Positions 7,097 to 13,484 of a stretch of 13,684 nucleotides of DNA are shown here, in pieces (the first letter of the stretch is position 1; each line of letters begins with the position of its first letter). The notes below the pieces were generated by a model. The model was given only the letters and a program-made list of their open reading frames with translations, searched no databases and had not been told where the DNA came from. A program made the translations under genes and the position numbers. The DNA comes from Pseudomonadota bacterium (lineage in GTDB: Bacteria > Desulfobacterota > Desulfobulbia > Desulfobulbales > DAOVYS01): assembly GCA_030635485.1 (NCBI GenBank), contig DAOVYS010000042.1:1-13684 (forward strand), written 5' to 3'.

Positions 7097-8066
7097 TGTC
7101 TTTAACGGCGATGCCGACGGAATATGCGCCCTGCACCAGTTGCGGATGGCAGAGCCGCGTCCTGCCCGGTTGATCTCCGGAGTCAAGCGTGATATTAGGC
7201 TGCTCGGACGGATCGTGTCTGAAATCAGGCCTGACCGGAAGCGTGGGCAAGGTGCAATGATCACTGTCCTGGATGTTTCCATGGACAGCAATAAGGAGGA
7301 TCTGCTCACCCTGCTTGAAATGGGTTGCAGGATCTTTTATGCTGATCATCATTTTTCCGGGGAGATTCCGGATTCTGAATCCCTTGAGAACCACATCGAC
7401 ACTAACCCTGATGTCTGTACTTCGCTGATCGTTGACCGGCTGCTTAAAGGACGCTACAGAGCCTGGGCCGTGGTTGCCGCATTTGGAGATAATTTACATG
7501 ATGCGGCCATGGATGCGGCAGCAGGTCTTGAATTGACATCCGAGCAGCTGGGCAGGTTGAGGGAACTGGGCGAGTTGATGAATTATAATGGCTACGGCAG
7601 ATCGCTGTCTGATCTTCATTTTACCCCCCAAGCCCTTTATGAGGCGGTGAGACCATACGAGGATCCCCTCGATTTCTGCAATAAATCGAATATGCTGGTC
7701 AGCTTGAGGCATGGTTTTAAAGATGATATGGCAAGGGCCCTGAGTTGCGAACCCTTTATTCACAAGGCCGGTGTCAGGGCTTTCAAGTTTCCGTCTGAAC
7801 CATGGTCCAGACGGGTCGCGGGAGTGTTCAGCAATGAGAAGGCCAGGGAAATGGAGGAGACAGCGCATGCCCTGATAGTTGACAACAGCGATGGAACATA
7901 TCTTGTCAGCGTCCGGGCGCCTCTCTGCAATAAGAGGGGAGCGGATCTCCTGTGCAGGGCATATCCAACGGGCGGAGGACGTGGTGCGGCCGCGGGTATC
8001 AATGCGCTTCCCATGGAATTACTCGAAGACTTCCTGAATTCTTTTAAAAAGGCATTTTTGTCATGA
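7086..8066 (+). CDS. DHH-superfamily phosphoesterase-like protein, TTG start
   Basis: A 326-aa protein with a DHH phosphoesterase layout. Motif I is DVFNGDADGICAL (Asp9, Asp11), motif II is TVLDVSMDS (Asp63), motif III is the namesake ADHH (Asp87-His88-His89), and motif IV is AFGDN (Asp135). All Mn-binding positions seem intact, so a phosphodiesterase or nanoRNase/cyclic-dinucleotide-type activity is plausible. The C-terminal DHHA1-like glycine motif reads GGGRGAAAG (296-304), with Arg where GGGH is usual. The substrate is unknown. Translation must start at TTG, overlapping lptD by 11 nt. The end overlaps the mltB ATG by 4 nt (ATGA), so expression is tightly coupled to envelope genes. No signal peptide is visible; it is probably cytosolic. 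It belongs to a subfamily I associate with Desulfobacterota, but no exact function can be given. Confidence 0.85.
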   Translation: MIFDVFNGDADGICALHQLRMAEPRPARLISGVKRDIRLLGRIVSEIRPDRKRGQGAMITVLDVSMDSNKEDLLTLLEMGCRIFYADHHFSGEIPDSESLENHIDTNPDVCTSLIVDRLLKGRYRAWAVVAAFGDNLHDAAMDAAAGLELTSEQLGRLRELGELMNYNGYGRSLSDLHFTPQALYEAVRPYEDPLDFCNKSNMLVSLRHGFKDDMARALSCEPFIHKAGVRAFKFPSEPWSRRVAGVFSNEKAREMEETAHALIVDNSDGTYLVSVRAPLCNKRGADLLCRAYPTGGGRGAAAGINALPMELLEDFLNSFKKAFLS

Positions 8067-9097
8067 ATATCCGTTTTTTTTACATTCTCTTGGCTAAGGG
8101 CTGCATGCTCGCGGTCCTGTTGTCTGCCTTTCCGGCTTGTGCGGCGAATAAAAAACCAATGGCCGCGGATCTGGTAACCGACGGTCAGGCCATTGATCTC
8201 TCCAGCGACCGTTACAATGGGCTTTTCAAGGAACTGCGGCTTACATATTCCTTTTCTCAGGAAGAACTGGGCCGGATTTTCAAGGGGGTCACTGTTAAGC
8301 GCAGGGTCTTGGAGCTGATGGACAGGCAGTGGGAGGCCAAGCCTTATTGTCAGTACTCACCCATGTTTATTACCAGGTCCATGATAAAGCAGGGGCGGAA
8401 AATGTTGCATGATCATTCCGCCCTGTTTGACAGGGTAGAAAAAGAGTTTGGGGTGGAAAGGGAGATAGTGACCGCAATCTGGGGGATTGAGAGCAAGTTC
8501 GGACGCCACAAGGGCGCATTTGACATGTTCCGTACATTAAATACCATGTTTGATGCATATCCCAGGCGGAGAAATTTTTACCGGAAACAGTTGATCCATT
8601 TTCTTGTTCTATGCCGGGAGAACGGGATAGATCCGCTGGATGTGCCGGGGTCTTACGGAGGTGCCTTTGGTCAGACCCAGTTCATTCCTTCGAGTTTTCG
8701 GGAATATGCCGTGGATTTTGACAAGGACGGCAGCCGTGACGTGTGGAACTCTGTTCCGGATATTCTGGCAAGTATTGCCAATTACCTGCACAGGTTTCAC
8801 TGGACATTCGGCGCGCCTGTTTACTGGGAATTGGGCAGTGAACTAAAAGATGAGAAACTGACCGCGGCCTTTAATAAGGGCAGAAAGGGGCTTGTTCCAT
8901 GGCAGGAAGTCAAAAAACTCCAGGGAGTGGACTTGAAACCCGCGCCTGACAACAGGGATGTCACGATTGTGGGATTGGAACTGGCCGGCGGGGGCATGCG
9001 TTTTGTGGCAGGCTACCCGAATTTTCAGGCAATCACCAAGTGGAACAACTCCAACCGTTATGCCATGGCCGTGACCGAACTGGCGGAGAAATTCTGA
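8063..9097 (+). CDS. mltB: Lytic murein transglycosylase B-like protein
   Basis: MltB-type enzymes cleave the MurNAc-GlcNAc bond of peptidoglycan, forming 1,6-anhydroMurNAc ends. The 344-aa product carries the family's catalytic Glu in TAIWGIESKFGRHKG (Glu143). It also has GSYGGAFGQTQFIPSSF (196-212) and the segment AVDFDKDGSRDVWNSVPDIL, including an EF-hand-like DFDKDGSRD loop as in MltB calcium sites. The C-terminal block is NFQAITKWNNSNRYAMAVTE. The N-terminus is a signal peptide ending near FPACA-ANKK. Cys26 sits in FPAC, a poor lipobox because Phe is at -3, so signal peptidase I cleavage seems more likely than lipidation. Its ATGA overlap with the preceding gene marks it as the last member of the ilvD operon. 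The length matches the family. Confidence 0.94.
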   Translation: MNIRFFYILLAKGCMLAVLLSAFPACAANKKPMAADLVTDGQAIDLSSDRYNGLFKELRLTYSFSQEELGRIFKGVTVKRRVLELMDRQWEAKPYCQYSPMFITRSMIKQGRKMLHDHSALFDRVEKEFGVEREIVTAIWGIESKFGRHKGAFDMFRTLNTMFDAYPRRRNFYRKQLIHFLVLCRENGIDPLDVPGSYGGAFGQTQFIPSSFREYAVDFDKDGSRDVWNSVPDILASIANYLHRFHWTFGAPVYWELGSELKDEKLTAAFNKGRKGLVPWQEVKKLQGVDLKPAPDNRDVTIVGLELAGGGMRFVAGYPNFQAITKWNNSNRYAMAVTELAEKF

Positions 9098-9103
9098 TTA
9101 ATG

Positions 9104-9262
9104 CAATTACGAATTAGGAATTAGGAATTACGAATTGGAATGAAGATCATTTTTTGACTGGCGGCCAATAGCAGAGCAAATGCGTAACTCTTTTCCTGGA
9201 CAACATTCTCTTTCAAAAGCAATTCCTATAATTCGTAATTCGTAATTTCTAATTCGTAATTG
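9104..9262. repeat. Heptamer-based inverted repeat between convergent genes
   Basis: The left arm 9104-9136 consists of tandem 7-mers of the type AATTACG/AATTAGG. The right arm 9230-9262 is its reverse complement at 31 of 33 positions. A 93-nt unique stretch separates them. The element fills nearly all of the 173-nt gap between the convergent mltB and NlpC/P60-type genes. TTTT follows the right arm, so it could act as a weak terminator or roadblock, but the AT-rich stem is not a classical intrinsic terminator. It resembles a small non-autonomous or cruciform-forming element. Confidence 0.85.
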
Positions 9263-9270
9263 TTTTCCGC

Positions 9271-10560
9271 TTACAGTTGTGTCAACTGAATCTCCCTGAG
9301 TTTTTCTTCTTCCAGCCGACCGACAGTTATGTGTAACGGCTCATTTGCCCTGGCAGCCAGCTTGAACCAGTTTCTCACCTCAGCGCTTAAGAGTTCTTCC
9401 CCAACCCCTTTGGATGCCCGCCGGGTGCCGATCTGATGGTCCATCCTCCCTGAGTTGATATATGTCCATGACTGGTTGTTATGGGATATGACGCCGGTGT
9501 GTCCGTGTGTGGGGGTTGAAAATGAAAGGAGCATGCCCTTTTTCAGATATGGGGCCATTTCCTTGAACAGGTCGCGCGCGTCTCTCCTTGAATTGTGGAT
9601 TGTCGGGACTGATTTGGAAAAGACTTTGGCCCCGGATGTTTTGATGAGACCCTCTCCGGTGAGATAGGCATTGGCCTGCAGGCCATCTTTTTCAGCCATT
9701 TTTTCGAGTCGCTCTCTCAACCCCCCTGATCCCTGATAGCGTATCCCCAGATCCGAAAGCCCTCTAACCACTAGACCGTAACAGTCGATGTCCCTGTAAG
9801 GTTTCCCAAAATAGGTTTTAACCGCGTTGGCCAGGTCTTCTGAAAAGCTGTCGGTCTCATCGGTCGGCCGGGCAATATTCCATGCGGGGTGTCCGTTAAC
9901 TTTAGCTGCAAGACCGCCTGATTCGGGGCCGCTGGTTTTTTTGTCCCAGCTGATTTCTTTTGTTACTGGATCCAGGTATACGGTTGTCCCTTTACGCATA
10001 AGCGTGTAAGGCTTGTCGCGGTTCTGTTCAGCGTAAATGATGTTCCAGTAATTATTCCGAAAGTCGGGATGTGACTGCATGACGTGGGATACAGTCGGGT
10101 AGTCCTTGGAAATCGTGCCAAGGACTATGCGGTTTGGTTTGCCGCTGTCCTCGGGTGGATTTGTTTGCGGTTTAAGGTCCCAGCTGATTTTCCGGGTCTC
10201 GGGATCAATGCGTATGGCAGTACCCTTGGGTATCCTGGTGTAAGGCTGGTCACGGTTCAGTCTGGAATGCACGATTTGCCAGCATTCTTGGCTGTATAAG
10301 GGGTGGTTGCTAAGAAGATTAGAGACAGTGGGCGTGGTTTTCGTGATAAAGCCCAGTAAAATTGAAGAGGTCTGCGAGCCTGTCTGTCCATCTTTATTTT
10401 CAGAGGAATGAGAAACGTTTTCCCGGGATTGGGCTGCTGATTGGGTGCGGTTGTCAATCTGACTGTGCAGGACCTTGGCAAATTCAGTTTTTTCAGATGC
10501 AGGCTGTTCCGTTATTCTCCTTTGCACCTGTCCTGATTCCCCGATTACATTTACCTCCAT
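9271..10560 (-). CDS. NlpC/P60-like peptidase with two tandem 60-residue repeats
   Basis: A 429-aa protein, probably a peptidoglycan peptidase. The C-terminal half carries a papain-like NlpC/P60 pattern: IDCYGLVVRGL with nucleophile Cys260, and THGHTGVISH with His354 followed by YINSG. Residues 69-128 and 147-206 are two ungapped 60-residue repeats, identical at 28 positions (shared TVS, NRD, PYT, KGT, DP and ISWD). They look LysM-like or cell-wall-binding, but I cannot assign a family. No Sec signal peptide is present. The N-terminus is polar and disordered (residues 1-66) with an FAKVL segment at 27-31 that fits the Fxxx-hydrophobic motif of flagellar rod/hook export substrates. The start has a strong AGGAGG (10570-10575) and a -24/-12 promoter upstream. 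It converges with mltB. A role in murein remodelling for an envelope machine is inferred. Confidence 0.8.
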   Translation of the reverse strand: MEVNVIGESGQVQRRITEQPASEKTEFAKVLHSQIDNRTQSAAQSRENVSHSSENKDGQTGSQTSSILLGFITKTTPTVSNLLSNHPLYSQECWQIVHSRLNRDQPYTRIPKGTAIRIDPETRKISWDLKPQTNPPEDSGKPNRIVLGTISKDYPTVSHVMQSHPDFRNNYWNIIYAEQNRDKPYTLMRKGTTVYLDPVTKEISWDKKTSGPESGGLAAKVNGHPAWNIARPTDETDSFSEDLANAVKTYFGKPYRDIDCYGLVVRGLSDLGIRYQGSGGLRERLEKMAEKDGLQANAYLTGEGLIKTSGAKVFSKSVPTIHNSRRDARDLFKEMAPYLKKGMLLSFSTPTHGHTGVISHNNQSWTYINSGRMDHQIGTRRASKGVGEELLSAEVRNWFKLAARANEPLHITVGRLEEEKLREIQLTQL

Positions 10561-10614
10561 TTTCCCCCTCCTCCTCTAATGCTGAAATATTTGTCTGGTC
10601 TTGACGGCATATCT

Positions 10615-10630
10615 TGCAACTATTATGCCA
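10615..10630 (-). promoter_or_regulatory. Candidate sigma-54 (-24/-12) promoter for the NlpC/P60-like gene
   Basis: The minus strand reads TGGCATAATAGTTGCA. The invariant GG (10628-10629) and GC (10616-10617) are separated by exactly 10 nt, and TGGCA plus TTGCA match the RpoN consensus. The predicted transcription start near 10604 gives a 44-nt leader containing the AGGAGG ribosome site. No upstream activator site was identified. Confidence 0.6.
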
Positions 10631-10646
10631 TTGGAAAAAGGGTGTG

Positions 10647-10761
10647 TTGGTCCGTTATGTGAATCAATCAGGTGGCGGGCACAGCCCACCTGATTCCGGG
10701 CCGGCATGGATTAAAGAAATCTATATATTACAGGGTGGGCTGTGCCCACCAATCGGACCAA
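10647..10761. repeat. 115-bp nested inverted-repeat element (REP doublet or MITE-like)
   Basis: The termini TTGGTCCG (10647-10654) and CGGACCAA (10754-10761) are perfect inverted repeats. Inside are two hairpins that are reverse complements of each other: AGGTGGCGGGCACAGCCCAC (10670-10689, plus CT) and GGTGGGCTGTGCCCACC (10734-10750, a perfect 7-bp stem with a 3-nt loop). No coding capacity is apparent. The plus-strand frame that crosses it (10614-10913) is best explained as chance. The layout suggests a non-autonomous repeat element. Confidence 0.75.
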
Positions 10762-10873
10762 AGCGCCAAAATATCGGCAATGAGATGTCAATTTTTTGTA
10801 TGGAGAACGAAAATGAGAGCAACTTGAAGAAAAAAAGAAGTATTCGGGTATGGTATTGCGGGTCTGAATTGAA

Positions 10874-11014
10874 TCAGTTAGAAAAAGGCAGAATTACGTC
10901 AGGCTTCGCATGAAGAGCCAGAAATTCATGGAGAAGCTTTTTTCGGTCCGTTAGGGTCAGTCTGAAGTAGAAAGGACTCAACATCAATAGTGCAAGGGCT
11001 TCTCTGGGGGTCAT
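10874..11014 (-). CDS. Small protein of 46 residues, unknown function
   Basis: A short minus-strand frame encodes a 46-aa protein beginning MTPREALALLMLSPFYFRL, continuing with a basic amphipathic segment (TDRKKLLHEFLALHAKPDVI) and ending LPFSN. Composition and helix periodicity look protein-like: a hydrophobic first half, then a charged helix. An AAGG lies about 9 nt before the ATG. A perfect-consensus sigma-70 promoter sits 64 nt upstream in the correct orientation, which makes chance unlikely. No signal peptide or known domain is recognised. It could be a small membrane-associated or regulatory protein. The next gene on this strand is the NlpC/P60-like gene, 313 nt downstream with its own promoter. 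I do not know its function. Confidence 0.6.
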   Translation of the reverse strand: MTPREALALLMLSPFYFRLTLTDRKKLLHEFLALHAKPDVILPFSN

Positions 11015-11084
11015 ACTTTCAGTCCTTAAGCTTTTGTGCGCAGTCAAACGCATTCAGTCTTTAGTCTGATAACATTGGACCGGC

Positions 11085-11113
11085 ATTATAGGAGAAAGAT
11101 TTTGTGGTGTCAA
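11085..11113 (-). promoter_or_regulatory. Perfect-consensus sigma-70 promoter for the 46-aa small ORF
   Basis: The minus strand carries TTGACA (11108-11113), a 17-nt spacer and TATAAT (11085-11090), an exact match to the consensus in both boxes and in spacing. The predicted transcription start is near 11078, about 64 nt upstream of the ATG at 11014. Such a perfect promoter is rare and implies strong, probably constitutive, transcription of this strand. Confidence 0.75.
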
Positions 11114-11150
11114 GCTGGAAATCTCTATATTGTGATTTTTTTGCTTAGCC

Positions 11151-11180
11151 ATCTCATGATTTTTTACGAGTGCATCAATA
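11151..11180. repeat. Dispersed repeat, copy B
   Basis: ATCTCATGATTTTTTACGAG followed by TGCATCAATA is the second copy of the 2867-2896 repeat, 26 of 30 identical. Here it directly abuts the REP-like palindrome at 11182, whereas copy A is followed by unrelated sequence. It lies in the gene-poor interval between the small ORF promoter and mltA. Confidence 0.75.
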
Positions 11181-11181
11181 G

Positions 11182-11222
11182 TGTAGGTCGGGTTACGGCC
11201 TATCGGCCTAACCCGACCTATA
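11182..11222. repeat. REP-like palindrome
   Basis: TAGGTCGGGTTA (11184-11195) pairs perfectly with TAACCCGACCTA (11209-11220), extended by a G-T and a T-A pair outside. An inner GGCC-tatc-GGCC stem is offset by one bulged C. The TAGGTCGGGTTA/TAACCCGACCTA motif resembles widespread bacterial REP sequences mobilised by RAYT (TnpA-REP) transposases. No such transposase is in the window. Confidence 0.8.
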
Positions 11223-11306
11223 TAAGACGTTGTTTTTGTGTAGATGGGGGTGGCCGAATATTTACAAAAAATGTTGTTGACAATCAGCTGTTGAACATTG
11301 ACTATT

Positions 11307-11312
11307 TATAAT
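11307..11312 (+). promoter_or_regulatory. Candidate -10 element of the mltA promoter
   Basis: A perfect TATAAT lies 27 nt before the mltA ATG in an AT-rich stretch. The only good -35 hexamer, TTGACA at 11277-11282, is 24 nt away, which is too far. With the alternative TATTTA (11303-11308) the spacer is 20 nt. The promoter is therefore uncertain and may need an activator or an extended region. Confidence 0.35.
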
Positions 11313-11339
11313 TATCCTTAAAAAGAATTTCTATTTACG

Positions 11340-12527
11340 ATGATGAAATTTATTCTGAACCGGACATTTTTTATTATATGCGCTCTCCTGTTGACTGGTG
11401 CGGGTGTTTGGGCCGGGGACAGCGGCTCGGATTCGATGATTGTTGTTGAGGCCGGGAAGGGGGCTGTTTTTAATGATGACCTCTCATTCGATTTTCTGGA
11501 ATCCGCCATTGCGCACAGTCTGAAATATCTTGACAGGCTGCCCCCTGAACGGACTTTCAGCTACGGTGGAAGGTCTGTTACAGCTTTGCAGCAGATTGAG
11601 TCATTAAGGGCTTTTTCGGTCTTAAGGAAACAGGCGCGATCAACCATGGAGTTTGACCGGTTGATTCGCGAGAATTTTGACATCTATAGGGCTGCCGGCA
11701 GAAACGGTTCAGGCGAAATGCTTGTGACAGGTTATTTTGAACCGGCTCTTGAAGGCAGTCTGACAAGGGAACCGCCTTATGTTTACCCGCTTTATCGGGT
11801 CCCCCCGGACCTGATCACCCTTTCCGGAGACAGCGGTCTGAATGGAGTGAGCGCCGGTCGCATGGAAAACGACCGGATGGTTCCGTTCTGGACCAGGGCG
11901 GAGATCGAGAAGGATCATCTTTTGGCAGGCGGGGAACTGCTTTTTTTGTCTGATCCTGTTGAGAATTTTTTTGTCCATGTTCAGGGCTCAGGGCGGGTGA
12001 GACTCCGCGACGGCACGATTAGAAGGGTCCATTTTGCAGGTTCAAACGGCAGGCCGTATAAAAGCATCGGAAGATTGCTCGTAAAAGAAGGAAAAATGAA
12101 ACTTGCTGAAGTGGATCTGCCCGCCATCCGCCGTTATCTGGTAGAGCATCCTCATGAACAGGAGAGGATCTTTCACTATAATGAACGTTTTATTTTTTTT
12201 GACATAGAGGATATAGATGGAGATAAGGGGCCTTCGGGCAGTCTTGGGGAACCGCTTACCAAAGGACGCTCAGTCGCCTTGGACAGGAAGTGTTTCCCTC
12301 CTGCTGGACTTTGTTTTCTCAAGTCCTGGAAGCCGGTTGTCGACAGTTCCGGCAATGTGACCGTGTGGGAACCCCTGTCCCGTTTTGTGTTGAGCCAGGA
12401 TACGGGATCTGCCATCAAGGGGCCGGGCCGGATTGACATCTTTTGGGGGTCAGACCGGTATGCCCGGACTGTTGCCGGGTTGATGAAACATCCGGGTGCG
12501 TTGTATTTTTTGATAAAGAAGGAATAA
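11340..12527 (+). CDS. mltA: Membrane-bound lytic murein transglycosylase A-like protein
   Basis: MltA-family enzymes cleave glycan strands of peptidoglycan by a non-hydrolytic mechanism using an aspartate. The 395-aa product has a signal peptide (ILNRTFFIICALLLTGAGVWA, cleavage after about residue 25, no lipobox Cys, unlike E. coli MltA). The MltA domain includes TGYFEPALEGSLTREPPYVY (about 130-149) and HVQGSGRVRLRDG. The C-terminal 3D domain follows with SVALDRKCFP, SQDTGSAIKGPGRIDIFWG (Asp354, Asp366) and LMKHPGALYFLIKK. By analogy with E. coli Asp308, Asp366 in the RIDIFWG segment is the likely catalytic acid/base. Two adjacent ATG codons (11340 and 11343) could serve as start. The Shine-Dalgarno is weak (AAAAAG). 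It stands alone between the repeat-rich interval and pilT. Length is typical for the family. Confidence 0.94.
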   Translation: MMKFILNRTFFIICALLLTGAGVWAGDSGSDSMIVVEAGKGAVFNDDLSFDFLESAIAHSLKYLDRLPPERTFSYGGRSVTALQQIESLRAFSVLRKQARSTMEFDRLIRENFDIYRAAGRNGSGEMLVTGYFEPALEGSLTREPPYVYPLYRVPPDLITLSGDSGLNGVSAGRMENDRMVPFWTRAEIEKDHLLAGGELLFLSDPVENFFVHVQGSGRVRLRDGTIRRVHFAGSNGRPYKSIGRLLVKEGKMKLAEVDLPAIRRYLVEHPHEQERIFHYNERFIFFDIEDIDGDKGPSGSLGEPLTKGRSVALDRKCFPPAGLCFLKSWKPVVDSSGNVTVWEPLSRFVLSQDTGSAIKGPGRIDIFWGSDRYARTVAGLMKHPGALYFLIKKE

Positions 12528-12554
12528 TCATCCGTTAAAATAGAGTCGGTAAAC

Positions 12555-12583
12555 TGGACAATTGTTATTTTTAGGTATAAAAT
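12555..12583 (+). promoter_or_regulatory. Candidate sigma-70 promoter for pilT
   Basis: TGGACA (12555-12560, 5 of 6) is followed after 17 nt by TAAAAT (12578-12583, 5 of 6). It would start transcription near 12590, about 46 nt before the pilT ATG, and lies directly next to the sigma-54-like site. Confidence 0.4.
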
Positions 12584-12585
12584 TA

Positions 12586-12602
12586 TTGGCAACCACTCTG
12601 CA
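12586..12602 (+). promoter_or_regulatory. Candidate sigma-54 (-24/-12) promoter for pilT
   Basis: TTGGCAACCACTCTGCA has the invariant GG (12588-12589) and GC (12600-12601) separated by exactly 10 nt, with a TTGGCA half-site. The -12 half is CTGCA rather than TTGCA. The predicted start near 12613 leaves a 23-nt leader with AGGTG (12627-12631) before the ATG. Pilus genes are known RpoN targets in several proteobacteria. Confidence 0.45.
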
Positions 12603-12635
12603 ACCTTTAACCTAAATACCTAAGCCAGGTGTACT

Positions 12636-13484
12636 ATGAAACAACCGGAAATTGATTACTGGATTGCCACGATGCTTGAGAGCTATAATAATGTCTCTGA
12701 TCTCAACATTACCGTGGGCAAAACTCTGCAGGTTGAATCGTCAGGTCTGCTCATGTCGGTGAAGGTGAGTCCGGAAATTCAGGAATTGACGCCGTTTCAG
12801 ACCGAGGTATTTGCTCTGAATATAATTGGAAGAGATACGAGGCTGTTTGAGGATCTGGTCACTACCGGCTCGTGCGACATGTCATACTGGTTGGGACGCA
12901 AGGCCAGGTTCAGGGTCAATGTGTTTTCTCAGAAGACCAATTTTTCCGTAGTGCTCAGAAAGCTTGAGACCACTATTCCGAGCATCGGAAAATTAGGTCT
13001 TCCTGATGTGTTCTACAAGATGGCAGAGGAGAAAAACGGAATTATCCTTGTTACCGGCGCAACCGGGTCTGGTAAAACCACAACGCTTGCCGCTCTCCTG
13101 GACAAGATCAATGAAGAAAAATCCGTGCATACCGTGACCCTTGAGGATCCGATCGAGTATGTTCATCCACATAAAAAGGCGACGTTTAACCAGCGGGAGC
13201 TTGGCGCGGATTTTGACACATTTGCCAGCGGTCTGCGGGCCGCGTTAAGGCAGGCGCCAAAGGTTATTCTGGTTGGTGAGATGCGTGACAGGGAGACCAT
13301 GGAAATCGGTCTGACCGCCGCAGAGACCGGGCATCTGGTTTTAAGCACGCTGCATACCGTGGATGCGGGTCAGACAACAAACAGGATATTGGGCATGTTT
13401 CAGCAGGAGGAACGGGACCAGATCAGGAACAGGCTCGCGGACACGGCCGCAAAGGAATCGAGTGGGTCCATGAAGCCCGAGTGA
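12636..13484 (+). CDS. pilT: PilT-type pilus retraction ATPase, 3' end replaced
   Basis: PilT is the hexameric cytoplasmic ATPase that drives type IV pilus retraction and twitching motility. The N-terminal PAS-like region has SDLNITVGKTLQVESSG. It is followed by Walker A GATGSGKT (141-148), the Asp box TVTLEDPIEYVH (167-177), Walker B VILVGEMRDRETMEIG (210-225) and the His box AETGHLVLSTLHTVDAGQ (229-246). Family similarity runs through DQIRNRLADT (residue 270, base 13445). There a PilT protein should continue with about 80-100 residues containing the Q-R-L and AIR-type motifs. Instead the frame adds AAKESSGSMKPE and stops. The extra codons lie in sequence of about 65 percent GC, unlike the gene body (43 percent GC in one sampled 60-nt line). 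The real gene is thus truncated here, either by an assembly join or by an insertion. Confidence 0.88.
   Translation: MKQPEIDYWIATMLESYNNVSDLNITVGKTLQVESSGLLMSVKVSPEIQELTPFQTEVFALNIIGRDTRLFEDLVTTGSCDMSYWLGRKARFRVNVFSQKTNFSVVLRKLETTIPSIGKLGLPDVFYKMAEEKNGIILVTGATGSGKTTTLAALLDKINEEKSVHTVTLEDPIEYVHPHKKATFNQRELGADFDTFASGLRAALRQAPKVILVGEMRDRETMEIGLTAAETGHLVLSTLHTVDAGQTTNRILGMFQQEERDQIRNRLADTAAKESSGSMKPE

Noticed and set aside
8138..8149. Lipoprotein signal (lipobox) in the MltB-like protein
   Set aside because: FPAC has Phe at -3 and Pro at -2, a poor lipobox, while ACA-A fits signal peptidase I cleavage.
9104..9136. CRISPR-like short repeats near AATTACG units
   Set aside because: The 7-nt units are directly adjacent with no spacers and occur as inverted arms, so this is a tandem-repeat dyad and not a CRISPR array.
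10597..10625. Possible sigma-28 (FliA-type) promoter before the NlpC/P60-like gene, with a GCCG half-site
   Set aside because: The spacing between the TAA-type and GCCG half-sites is about 9 nt, too short, and the -24/-12 match at the same place is much better.
10614..10913. A 99-codon plus-strand open frame in the repeat-rich interval
   Set aside because: Most of its length is the nested inverted-repeat element, and it runs antisense to the small ORF that has a strong promoter.
11036..11311. A 91-codon plus-strand open frame upstream of mltA
   Set aside because: It crosses the dispersed repeat and the REP-like palindrome, the product looks random, and no ribosome site is evident.
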